This document shows, piece by piece, positions 47,125 to 55,097 of a DNA stretch of 64,000 nt (its first letter is position 1; each line of letters begins with the position of its first letter). The stretch is from the NCBI RefSeq assembly GCF_016508255.1, contig NZ_JADVKT010000002.1, positions 558,001-622,000 of the forward strand, given 5' to 3'. The position numbers and the translations under genes were made by a program. The notes under the pieces are model-generated. The model ran no database searches, was not told the DNA's origin, and worked only from the letters and a program-made list of their open reading frames with translations. The stretch comes from Acinetobacter calcoaceticus (lineage in GTDB: Bacteria; Pseudomonadota; Gammaproteobacteria; Pseudomonadales; Moraxellaceae).

Positions 47125-47168
47125 GGGCTGTGGTCAATCCAGTAAACTGGTGTAACCATCACCAGCCC
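47125..47168 (-). promoter_or_regulatory. Structured rpsT leader with competing hairpins
   Basis: GGGCTG (47125-47130) and CAGCCC (47163-47168) form an outer stem. Inside it CCAG-TAAA-CTGG (47139-47150) and CTGGTG-TAACCAT-CACCAG (47147-47165) share CTGG, so only one can form at a time; the second also competes with the outer stem. The element lies about 34 bases upstream of the GTG start. It could be the target for S20 feedback (inference). Confidence 0.45.
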
Positions 47169-47183
47169 GTAAACAAGTGCCAT

Positions 47184-47212
47184 ATTGTGATGAATAGACA
47201 CCGTGAAGTCAA
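47184..47212 (-). promoter_or_regulatory. rpsT promoter
   Basis: On the minus strand TTGACT (47207-47212) is separated by exactly 17 bases from CACAAT (47184-47189). This would give a leader of about 85 bases carrying the hairpins described separately. Confidence 0.6.
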
Positions 47213-47303
47213 GCCTTGAGAACGTTTTAAGCTGTTTTAGGGGCTGTTAAAACGGTAAGAAAAGGTTAAATTTAAAACAAAGCTAAAGAGGGTTGGATAA
47301 AAA

Positions 47304-47969
47304 ATGACAGTAACTAAGAAAAAAGCAATTGTGATCGGTGCAACGGGACTGGTAGGGTTAGCGCTTGTAGAACGGTTACAGCAGGCTCCTGAATTTGAAG
47401 CTATTACAGTCGTGGTCAGAAAAGAATCTCAAATATTTAATACATATGAAAAAGTTACACAATTGGTTGTAGATGATTTATTGATGCTAAATGATGAAGA
47501 TGTAAATGATCATACTCATGCATTTAGCTGTCTGGGCACAACGTTAAAAGTGGCTGGCTCAAAGCAAGCTTTTTACGCGGTAGACTATGAAATTAATGCC
47601 CATTTTGCAGATCTGATACAGGATAAGCATATTCACTTGTTGTTAGTGAGTGCTCTTGGCGCAAATGCAAATTCACCCATTTTCTATAATAAGGTGAAAG
47701 GACAGTTGGAAGATTATATCCAGAGTTTGGGAATTGAAAAGTTATCTATTTTTAGACCATCTTTACTGATTGGTAAACGCAGTGATGTACGCTTTCTTGA
47801 AGACTTAGGACAAAGTCTTTTTAAATTTATTGAGAATAAATTACAAAAACCATTCAAATATAAGCCTATAACAGCGGAGCAATTGGCTCATACGATGGTC
47901 GTAGCGGCGCTAACGCAAATTGAAGCATTCAAACGATATGATAATCTGAGCATACAGAAAACTCGATAA
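47304..47969 (+). CDS. NAD(P)H-binding Rossmann-fold protein, atypical SDR
   Basis: A 221-residue protein with the nucleotide-binding GATGLVGLALVE near residue 13 and SCLGTTLKVAGSKQAFYAVD near 73-92. FYNKVKGQLEDY near residue 130 gives a Y-x-x-x-K-like active-site region. It resembles the HTATIP2/YwnB-type atypical SDRs. No substrate can be proposed. It runs directly into rraA (12 bases). Confidence 0.82.
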   Translation: MTVTKKKAIVIGATGLVGLALVERLQQAPEFEAITVVVRKESQIFNTYEKVTQLVVDDLLMLNDEDVNDHTHAFSCLGTTLKVAGSKQAFYAVDYEINAHFADLIQDKHIHLLLVSALGANANSPIFYNKVKGQLEDYIQSLGIEKLSIFRPSLLIGKRSDVRFLEDLGQSLFKFIENKLQKPFKYKPITAEQLAHTMVVAALTQIEAFKRYDNLSIQKTR

Positions 47970-47981
47970 GGGAGAATAGAA

Positions 47982-48488
47982 GTGTCGACAGTACCATTTG
48001 TAACATGTGATTTATTAGATGATAACCCTGAAAAAGACTTACAAGTTGTAATTCCCTCAATGGATGGAAAGTTCTTTCAAAGCTATGGAGCACGTAAAAC
48101 TTTTGGGGGGCAGATCGTAACAGTAAAGTGTTTTGAAGATAACTCGTGCGTAAAAGAGTTATTGGCGACAGATGGGACAGATAAAGTATTAGTTGTAGAT
48201 GGCGGTGCATCTATGCGCTGTGCACTCATGGGTGACATGATTGCGGAGTCGGCAGTTAAAAACAACTGGAATGGTGTCGTAATTTATGGCTGTGTACGGG
48301 ATGTTGATGCACTTGCAACTTTAGATTTGGGAGTACATGCATTGGCTGCAATTCCGCAAAAAAGTAATCGTAAAGGCATTGGCGAAGTAGGCACCACTTT
48401 GTATTTTGGTGGTGTCACAATTCAATCGGGCGATTTTATCTATGTTGATAATAATGGAATTGTGATTTCAAAAGAAAAATTAGTTTAA
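47982..48488 (+). CDS. rraA: RraA-family protein (ribonuclease E activity regulator)
   Basis: A 168-residue RraA with the family segments FGGQIVTVKCFEDN, VLVVDGGASMRCALMGD and GVVIYGCVRD. It starts at GTG with GGGAGA upstream. RraA binds and inhibits RNase E in E. coli; some homologues are HMG/CHA aldolases, so the role rests on family assignment. Length fits RraA. Confidence 0.88.
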   Translation: MSTVPFVTCDLLDDNPEKDLQVVIPSMDGKFFQSYGARKTFGGQIVTVKCFEDNSCVKELLATDGTDKVLVVDGGASMRCALMGDMIAESAVKNNWNGVVIYGCVRDVDALATLDLGVHALAAIPQKSNRKGIGEVGTTLYFGGVTIQSGDFIYVDNNGIVISKEKLV

Positions 48489-48512
48489 TCACACTCTATA
48501 GAGGATTGCAGG

Positions 48513-49292
48513 ATGGTGAACCATCAAATTAAAGTATTACAGGCAGTTGTATCTGCAATTGCTGGAGGGGGTAGAGGTGTAACAGGTACGGCTTTTCCTC
48601 AGCAACCTGTAAAAGCTTTGAAGCTATATGAATTTGAGGGTTCACCATTTTGTCGTCGCGTTCGCGAAGTCATTACACTTTTAAATTTGGATGTCGAAAT
48701 TTATCCATGCCCTAAAGGTGGGTTGAAGTATCGCTCTATTGTTAAAGAGACTGGTGGTAAATTACAGTTTCCTTTTCTAATTGATGAAAATACTGGCGAT
48801 AAGCTATACGAATCGCAAGAAATTATTCATCATTTATTTAAACATTACGGTAAGACCGGAAAGACACCTCTGAAATTTTCGAGTTATCCGAACGTCCCTT
48901 ATGTTGCATTTGCTGGAACGATATTAAATGGTGCTCGGGGCGTCTGGATAAATAAAAAAATCATTAATAGAGCTGCACCTGAGCAAAAGCTTGAGTTATG
49001 GAGTTTTGAAGCAAGCCCTTATTCACGAATAGTAAGAGGCTTACTCTGTGAACTTGAGCTTCCTTATATTCTGCATAATGTGGCAAAAGAACGATGGCAA
49101 GATCAAGGCCCAGCCATTTTTCGTTTAAAACCGGGTAAATATGTACCTCTAAAATGTGGAAAACGAGAAAAAATGCTGCCTGTTATGCAAGGTAAAATGC
49201 AGGTGCCTTATTTGATAGATCCAAATACTGGAGTGAAGATGTTTGAGTCTGCTCAAATCGTAAAATATTTAAAGAAACAATATGGGCGTTGA
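48513..49292 (+). CDS. Protein with two tandem GST N-terminal (thioredoxin-like) domains
   Basis: A 259-residue protein with an internal duplication. Repeat 1 spans about 36-112 and repeat 2 about 160-258. Each has a W/Y-x-F-E-x-SP-aromatic start and a LID-x-NTG-x-K-x-x-ESxxI box. Cys47 in SPFCRR is a potential redox or glutathione-reactive residue; the second copy has SPYSR without Cys. There is no GST C-terminal helical domain. The function is unknown, perhaps glutathione-linked. Confidence 0.8.
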   Translation: MVNHQIKVLQAVVSAIAGGGRGVTGTAFPQQPVKALKLYEFEGSPFCRRVREVITLLNLDVEIYPCPKGGLKYRSIVKETGGKLQFPFLIDENTGDKLYESQEIIHHLFKHYGKTGKTPLKFSSYPNVPYVAFAGTILNGARGVWINKKIINRAAPEQKLELWSFEASPYSRIVRGLLCELELPYILHNVAKERWQDQGPAIFRLKPGKYVPLKCGKREKMLPVMQGKMQVPYLIDPNTGVKMFESAQIVKYLKKQYGR

Positions 49293-49305
49293 TTAATTAA
49301 GATAA

Positions 49306-49345
49306 TTTCTCAGAGTTTAATACAACTTACTTAGACTCTGAGAAA
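49306..49345 (+). terminator. 11-bp perfect hairpin after the tandem GST gene, no U-tract
   Basis: TTTCTCAGAGT (49306-49316) pairs with ACTCTGAGAAA (49335-49345) around an 18-base loop, 13 bases after the stop. It is too long-looped and lacks a T-run for a standard terminator, but is placed like one. Confidence 0.45.
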
Positions 49346-49428
49346 GATCAGATTTCATAAGAGTATGTATAAAAAGAATATGAATATGCTAAATTAATAA
49401 AGATAAATACCTAAATAAGGCATATTTT

Positions 49429-50370
49429 ATGGAATGTATGAGAATTCAACCTGTAACGAGCGCTCCTGGTGAAAATGCATTATTTATTGTATTGGGACTA
49501 GCTCAAGGTGATTCTGTAATAGAAAAAGTAAAAGATTTTGCTGCTAATTTTTCAGCATTAACCAGAAGCCTGTCTAATCGTTATCCAGAAAGTAAATTTA
49601 ATGCTACGTTGGGTTTTAGTTCAAATGCATGGGATATTTTATTTCCAGAGCAAGCTAAGCCTCAAGAATTAGAAATATTTCAAGAAATTAAAGGGCCGAA
49701 GTACACTGCTGTTTCAACCCCTGGTGATCTATTTTTTCATATTCGCGCTGATCGTCAGGCTCTATGTTATGAGCTGGGTAATATAATCAATCAACAACTT
49801 GGTAAAGTGACTTATCCAATTGATGAAGTCCATGGTTTTCGTTATTTTGATGGACGGGCAATTATTGGCTTTGTAGATGGAACAGAAAACCCAGAACCCG
49901 TTATTGCAGCGCAGTGGGCATTAGTGGGGAATGAAGATCCTGATTTTATCGGCGGAAGTTATGCTTTTATCCAGAAATACACACACGACATGGAAAAGTG
50001 GCGTGGATTGAGTGATGAAGAGCAAGAAAAGGTGATTGGCCGTAAAAAGTTCAATGATGTTGAGCTGGGTGATGATGAAAAGCCAGTAACTGCTCATAAT
50101 GTAGTAAGTAAAGCTCATGATGCAGAAGGTAATGAGCTCAAAATTATGCGAGCTAATATGCCTTTTTCAAACCCATCAAAAAATGAATATGGCACATTTT
50201 TTATTGGTTATTCGCGTAAATTTAGCACAACCCGTCAAATGCTCGAAAATATGTTCTTAGGAAATGAGCATGGTAATCTCGATCGGTTACTTGACTTTAG
50301 TACTGCTCAGACTGGTACTTTATTTTTTGTACCAACTGTCGATTTCCTCGATGATTTAGGCGATGAATAG
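49429..50370 (+). CDS. Dyp-type heme peroxidase
   Basis: A 313-residue DyP peroxidase of the P/YfeX-like class. The GxxDG motif GFVDGTENP has its catalytic Asp at residue 150. IMRANMPFSNP carries the distal Arg, and YSRKFSTTRQMLENMF is a C-terminal family segment. There is no signal peptide or Tat motif, so it is cytoplasmic. No encapsulin gene is adjacent. An ATG three codons on is an alternative start. Confidence 0.93.
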   Translation: MECMRIQPVTSAPGENALFIVLGLAQGDSVIEKVKDFAANFSALTRSLSNRYPESKFNATLGFSSNAWDILFPEQAKPQELEIFQEIKGPKYTAVSTPGDLFFHIRADRQALCYELGNIINQQLGKVTYPIDEVHGFRYFDGRAIIGFVDGTENPEPVIAAQWALVGNEDPDFIGGSYAFIQKYTHDMEKWRGLSDEEQEKVIGRKKFNDVELGDDEKPVTAHNVVSKAHDAEGNELKIMRANMPFSNPSKNEYGTFFIGYSRKFSTTRQMLENMFLGNEHGNLDRLLDFSTAQTGTLFFVPTVDFLDDLGDE

Positions 50371-50396
50371 TCGTTAAATTAGAAGGCTTAAATGAT

Positions 50397-50417
50397 GGGA
50401 GTAGCTAGACTACTTCC
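50397..50417 (+). other. Small hairpin after the DyP gene
   Basis: GGGAGTAG (50397-50404) pairs with CTACTTCC (50410-50417) with one G-U pair and a 5-base loop. No T-run follows, so termination is doubtful. Confidence 0.35.
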
Positions 50418-50452
50418 ATTGCTTGAATTGAAAATTAATGTGATGTGATTAA

Positions 50453-50809
50453 ATGTTTAAGAAGATAACGCAGCTTTTTCAAGGCTCAAAAGAAACACCA
50501 GAGCAAATTTATTTGCAAGAGAATCTATTAAAATTTGATTCTGAACGAGGACCTATCATTAACGATGTAGTGATTAATGAGAAATGGTCAGAACATCTTG
50601 AGTATTTCTCAAACCGTAAATTACAAAATTTTGATAACCTTCAGAAGTTATTCCTCATTACTCCACAAATTAATGAAAAGATTGATCTGGAAATTGCAAC
50701 GCAGCGTTATGTAGAAAGATTAGGAAATACCCAAGAAAAGCTACTTCAGCTTAAAGCGATTATACAAATATTAAATCAATATTACGTTCTGTTTTTACGT
50801 GATAAATAA
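50453..50809 (+). CDS. Hypothetical protein
   Basis: A 118-residue protein, MFKKITQLFQGSKETPEQIY, rich in Leu, Gln, Asn and Lys and predicted helical, with no signal peptide or TM segment. I do not recognise a domain. It lies between the DyP peroxidase and mfd with gaps of 82 and 134 bases, so it is probably independent. Codon use matches the neighbours. Confidence 0.65.
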   Translation: MFKKITQLFQGSKETPEQIYLQENLLKFDSERGPIINDVVINEKWSEHLEYFSNRKLQNFDNLQKLFLITPQINEKIDLEIATQRYVERLGNTQEKLLQLKAIIQILNQYYVLFLRDK

Positions 50810-50943
50810 TCATAGTTGATTGATTAAAAAATATAAAAAGTAGAGCTAACTAGTAGTTTGATTTTCAAAAAAATAACTCAATTCACTAAAAACATCATGC
50901 TACTATTAGGCTTATATCTTCTTAGCTGATAAAAGCCATATAC

Positions 50944-53900
50944 ATGTTTCAACAAGAAATCTCTCAATTGAATTTACAACAGCTCAAAGCCGGTGAAAAG
51001 CGTTGGGTGGGGTCGTTATTAGGTTCATCTGCTGCATTATTATTTAAAGAAATTGCTGTTCAGCATCCATCTTTACTTGTTGTGGTCGCCAGAAATAACC
51101 AACATGTTGCTCAATTAGAAAGTGAACTTGAGTTTTATGGCATAAAACCGACAATTTTTCCTGATTGGGAAATCTTACCGTATGATCGCTTGTCACCTCA
51201 TCAAGATATTGTTTCAGAACGTCTAGCAATTTTATCTAATATGCCTCAGAAGGGCGTATTGCTCCTTTCAGCAAGTACTTTAGCTCAAAGAGTGGCACCG
51301 TATTCATGGGTTTTGGGTGAACATTTTGATATTCATGTTGGGCAAAAATTTGATTTAGAACAGCAGAAGTTACGTTTAGTACAAGCCGGTTATCATTTGG
51401 TAGATACTGTTTATGATCACGGTGAGTTTGCTGTACGTGGCAGTATTATGGATATTTTTGCGTCAGGACAAGAAGCACCTATTCGTATTGATCTGTTTGA
51501 TGATGAAATCGATACATTAAAATTCTTTGATCCAGAAACACAGAGAACCACCACAACTCTAAAAAGTTTTACAGTTTTACCTGCAAAAGAATTCCCATTA
51601 AAAGAAGCCCGTTCAATTTTTAGAGATCGATATTCTGAACTTTTTCCTACGGCTAATCCAAAGAAAAATCCGATTTATCAAGATGTCCTTGAGGGAATTG
51701 CTTCGCCGGGAATTGAATTCTATCTACCATTATTTTTTGATAAAGCGCACATGCAATCGCAAAGTACAATTACAACGTACTTTCCAAAGAATTGCATTGT
51801 AATTACAACTCATGAAGTGGACACTGATTTAACTAACTTTTGGAAAGAAGTTTATCGTCGTTATGAAGATAGACGTCATAACGTAGATCAGCCAATTCTT
51901 CCTCCTGAAGAATTATTTATTGCTCCAAACCATTTGCTCAGTGCTTTAAATCAGTTTCCACGTATGCTGGTGAGTGCGGAGTTGGTTGAAGAAAAAACTG
52001 GTGCATTAAACCTTAAGGTAGAGCAGCCACCGAAGTTAGCAGTCGATCCTAAAAAAGAAAAACCATTTTCAATAGTCAAAAAATATATTGATGAAGCAAA
52101 TCATCCTGTTTTATTGGTTGCAGAAAGTGCAGGTAGACGTGAAAGCTTAAGAGATGGTTTACGAGCTAGTTTGGGAGATATCCCTGGCGTAGATAGTTTT
52201 GAACAATTTCAGACAAGTCAGTTTGCAATTGCTATTACAAATGCACCGCTAGACCGAGGATTGCTTTTAACAGACCAATTGTCGGTTATTTCAGAAAACC
52301 AGTTATATGAGCATCGGGTAGTTCAACGTCGACGCAAACGTCAGCAAGAAGTTTCAGAAGAGTTCTTAATTCGCAGTTTGACTGAGTTAAGTATTGGTGC
52401 TCCTGTTGTCCATATCGATCATGGTGTGGGACGTTATGCAGGATTAGTGACTTTAGCAATTGAAGGGCAAGACTATGAGTTCTTGCAATTAAATTATGCG
52501 GACGAGGCAAAAGTTTATGTGCCCGTGACTAATTTGCATCTTATCAGTCGCTACAGTGGCGGAGACCCAGATTTAGCTCCACTTCATAAAATTGGAAGTG
52601 ATGCGTGGAGTAAAGCTAAACGTAAAGCTTTAGAACAAATTCATGATGTTGCAGCCGAGTTATTACATATACAAGCACGTCGTCAGTCAAAACCTGGTTT
52701 TGGTTTTGAACTCGATCAATCGCTTTATATGCAATTTGCCAGTGGATTTGCCTATGAAGAAACACTTGATCAGGCGAATGCTATTGAAGCGACTCTTCAC
52801 GACATGCAACAAGCTAGACCTATGGATCGCCTTGTTTGTGGCGATGTAGGTTTCGGTAAAACTGAAGTGGCAATGCGAGCTGCGTTTGTTGCTGTGCAAA
52901 ATGGTAAGCAAGTAGCTGTTTTAGTACCTACAACTTTACTTGCACAACAACATTATGAGTCTTTTAAAGATCGTTTTGCTGATTGGCCTGTGCGTATAGA
53001 AGTGTTGTCACGCTTTGGCTCAAATAAAACCCATACAAAAAATATTGAAGATTTAATTGCTGGTAAAGTCGATATTGTGGTGGGAACACATAAGCTTTTA
53101 CAAGAAAATGTGCAATTTAAAGACTTGGGCCTAATGGTGGTTGACGAAGAACATCGATTTGGTGTGCGTGATAAAGAGCGTATCAAGGCATTGCGTGCAG
53201 ATGTAGATATGTTGACACTTACCGCAACACCAATTCCACGAACTTTAAATATGGCTTTTTCGGGAATGCGTGATTTATCTATCATTGCTACACCGCCAGC
53301 CCGTCGTTTAGCGGTTAAAACATTTGTACAAGAACATACAGAAGCTTCTATTAAAGAAGCCATCTTGCGTGAATTATTACGTGGCGGCCAAGTATATTTC
53401 TTACATAATGAAGTCGATACGATTGAAAGAGCTGCTGAAAACATCCGTGTTCTTGTGCCTGAAGCTCGTGTTGCAGTAGCTCATGGACAAATGAGAGAAA
53501 GAGAACTCGAACAAGTCATGCAGCAGTTCTATCACAAAGAATTTAATGTATTGGTATGCTCAACTATCATTGAAACTGGAATTGATGTTCCAAATGCCAA
53601 TACAATTTTGATAGAAAGGGCTGACAAACTTGGTTTAGCTCAATTACATCAATTACGCGGCCGTGTAGGACGATCACATCACCAAGCCTATGCTTATCTA
53701 TTAGTTCCTTCTATAAAACATTTAAAAGGTGATGCAGAAAAACGTTTAGATGCAATCCAGCGTGCTTCAACTCTGGGGGCTGGTTTCATGCTCGCTACAG
53801 AAGATTTAGAAATTCGCGGTGCGGGTGAGCTTTTAGGTGAGCAACAAAGCGGCTCAATGCAGGCAATTGGATATAGTCTGTATATGGAAATGCTGGAGAA

Positions 53901-54405
53901 AGCCACTAAGGCAATTCAGCAAGGTAAGACCCCGAATTTTGATGCACCTTTATCGCTAACAGCAGAAATTAATTTGCATATTCCTGCGCTTATTCCAGAT
54001 GAATATCTAGGTGATGTTCACCAGCGTCTATTGTTTTATAAACGTATTAGTAATACAGATACGCAAGAAAAACTGGACAATATCCGTATGGAGTTAATTG
54101 ACCGTTTTGGAGTTCCACCGCAATCGGTTAAACATTTGTTTAGTGTTCATCAGGTTCGTTTGAAAGCAGAGCAATTGGGTATCACCAAAATCGATATTAA
54201 TACTCAAGGTGGCAATATTGAATTCTCACCTGATACGCCTGTTCAGGCCATTAGTATTATCCAACTCATGCAAAAGCATCCGACCTATTATCGTATGGAA
54301 GGTGGTCAGCGTTTAAAGGTTATGGTTCAACTTGAAGAATACGAAAAACGCATTCAATTTATTAATGATTTATTAGCGAAATTATTAAATGAATTACATG
54401 CTTAA
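50944..54405 (+). CDS. mfd: Transcription-repair coupling factor Mfd
   Basis: A 1153-residue protein (E. coli Mfd 1148). The order is a UvrB-homology region (about 1-340) and the RNA-polymerase-interacting CarD-like domain (about 480-560, VVHIDHGVGRYAG). The translocase follows with Walker A GDVGFGKT near 633, DEEH near 734, TATPIPRTL and LRGRVGRS, and a C-terminal autoinhibitory domain. It removes stalled RNA polymerase and recruits UvrA. Confidence 0.97.
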   Translation: MFQQEISQLNLQQLKAGEKRWVGSLLGSSAALLFKEIAVQHPSLLVVVARNNQHVAQLESELEFYGIKPTIFPDWEILPYDRLSPHQDIVSERLAILSNMPQKGVLLLSASTLAQRVAPYSWVLGEHFDIHVGQKFDLEQQKLRLVQAGYHLVDTVYDHGEFAVRGSIMDIFASGQEAPIRIDLFDDEIDTLKFFDPETQRTTTTLKSFTVLPAKEFPLKEARSIFRDRYSELFPTANPKKNPIYQDVLEGIASPGIEFYLPLFFDKAHMQSQSTITTYFPKNCIVITTHEVDTDLTNFWKEVYRRYEDRRHNVDQPILPPEELFIAPNHLLSALNQFPRMLVSAELVEEKTGALNLKVEQPPKLAVDPKKEKPFSIVKKYIDEANHPVLLVAESAGRRESLRDGLRASLGDIPGVDSFEQFQTSQFAIAITNAPLDRGLLLTDQLSVISENQLYEHRVVQRRRKRQQEVSEEFLIRSLTELSIGAPVVHIDHGVGRYAGLVTLAIEGQDYEFLQLNYADEAKVYVPVTNLHLISRYSGGDPDLAPLHKIGSDAWSKAKRKALEQIHDVAAELLHIQARRQSKPGFGFELDQSLYMQFASGFAYEETLDQANAIEATLHDMQQARPMDRLVCGDVGFGKTEVAMRAAFVAVQNGKQVAVLVPTTLLAQQHYESFKDRFADWPVRIEVLSRFGSNKTHTKNIEDLIAGKVDIVVGTHKLLQENVQFKDLGLMVVDEEHRFGVRDKERIKALRADVDMLTLTATPIPRTLNMAFSGMRDLSIIATPPARRLAVKTFVQEHTEASIKEAILRELLRGGQVYFLHNEVDTIERAAENIRVLVPEARVAVAHGQMRERELEQVMQQFYHKEFNVLVCSTIIETGIDVPNANTILIERADKLGLAQLHQLRGRVGRSHHQAYAYLLVPSIKHLKGDAEKRLDAIQRASTLGAGFMLATEDLEIRGAGELLGEQQSGSMQAIGYSLYMEMLEKATKAIQQGKTPNFDAPLSLTAEINLHIPALIPDEYLGDVHQRLLFYKRISNTDTQEKLDNIRMELIDRFGVPPQSVKHLFSVHQVRLKAEQLGITKIDINTQGGNIEFSPDTPVQAISIIQLMQKHPTYYRMEGGQRLKVMVQLEEYEKRIQFINDLLAKLLNELHA

Positions 54406-54498
54406 ATAGTGTTTTAAAGTGATTTTTATTCGATACAAATTTTTTGTAAGTTGATATCAGAATTTTATGCACGATTTCTCGGATCATAGGAGGAATAA

Positions 54499-54540
54499 GT
54501 GCATAAAATCATTGTTATTTGTAATCAAACCAGCCACTAG
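54499..54540 (+). other. 13-codon mini-ORF with a consensus ribosome-binding site
   Basis: GTG at 54499 is preceded by AGGAGG (54488-54493) with a 5-base gap, the best Shine-Dalgarno in the surroundings. It encodes MHKIIVICNQTSH and stops at TAG 54538-54540, directly before a strong hairpin. It may be a leader peptide for the downstream HIT gene or a decayed gene start; translation is not proven. Confidence 0.35.
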
Positions 54541-54541
54541 C

Positions 54542-54573
54542 AATACTCACATCAAAACTGATGTGATAGTATT
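54542..54573 (+). other. Hairpin between mini-ORF and HIT gene
   Basis: AATACT-CACATCA pairs with TGATGTG-AT-AGTATT: 13 bp with a 4-base AAAC loop and a 2-base bulge. It begins one base after the mini-ORF stop and ends 15 bases before the TTG start of the HIT protein. No T-run follows. Confidence 0.5.
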
Positions 54574-54588
54574 AGCCATTATTGTTTA

Positions 54589-55041
54589 TTGTCATTTATA
54601 AAAGATATGTTTAGTTTGCATCCACAACTTGCTCAAGATACTTTTTTTGTAGGCGATTTTCCGCTTTCAACATGTCGTTTAATGAATGATATGCAATTCC
54701 CGTGGTTGATTTTAATCCCTCGTGTTCCGGGAATCACAGAATTATATGAATTGAGCCAAGCTGATCAAGAGCAGTTTTTACGTGAATCAAGTTGGTTGTC
54801 TAGCCAACTATCTCGAGTATTCCGTGCTGATAAAATGAATGTTGCAGCTCTAGGTAACATGGTACCTCAGTTGCATTTCCATCATGTCGTGCGTTATCAA
54901 AATGATGTTGCATGGCCTAAGCCAGTTTGGGGCACACCTGCAGTTCCATACACAAATGATGTACTGGCTCATATGCGTCAAACCCTTATGCTTGCTTTAC
55001 GTGGTCAAGGTGATATGCCTTTTGATTGGCGCATGGATTAA
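54589..55041 (+). CDS. HIT (histidine triad) domain protein
   Basis: A 150-residue HIT protein with the active-site region PQLHFHHVVR, the arrangement of a gammaproteobacterial subgroup, and DVAWPKPVWG after it. Family members hydrolyse nucleotide phosphoramidates or dinucleoside polyphosphates. The start is uncertain: TTG 54589 (MSFIKDMF) and ATG 54607 both lack a good ribosome-binding site. It is followed closely by a class III cyclase. Confidence 0.88.
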   Translation: MSFIKDMFSLHPQLAQDTFFVGDFPLSTCRLMNDMQFPWLILIPRVPGITELYELSQADQEQFLRESSWLSSQLSRVFRADKMNVAALGNMVPQLHFHHVVRYQNDVAWPKPVWGTPAVPYTNDVLAHMRQTLMLALRGQGDMPFDWRMD

Positions 55042-55043
55042 AT

Positions 55044-55081
55044 CAATGCAATGCCACATTTATATGAATGTGGCTACATTG
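55044..55081 (+). other. Two-part hairpin in the HIT-cyclase gap
   Basis: An 8-bp stem GCCACATT/AATGTGGC (55053-55060, 55067-55074) sits within an outer CAATG/CATTG (55044-55048, 55077-55081). It ends about 6 bases before the cyclase Shine-Dalgarno and could modulate its translation or stabilise the HIT mRNA end. Confidence 0.45.
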
Positions 55082-55097
55082 AGGTGTGGAGGACAGG

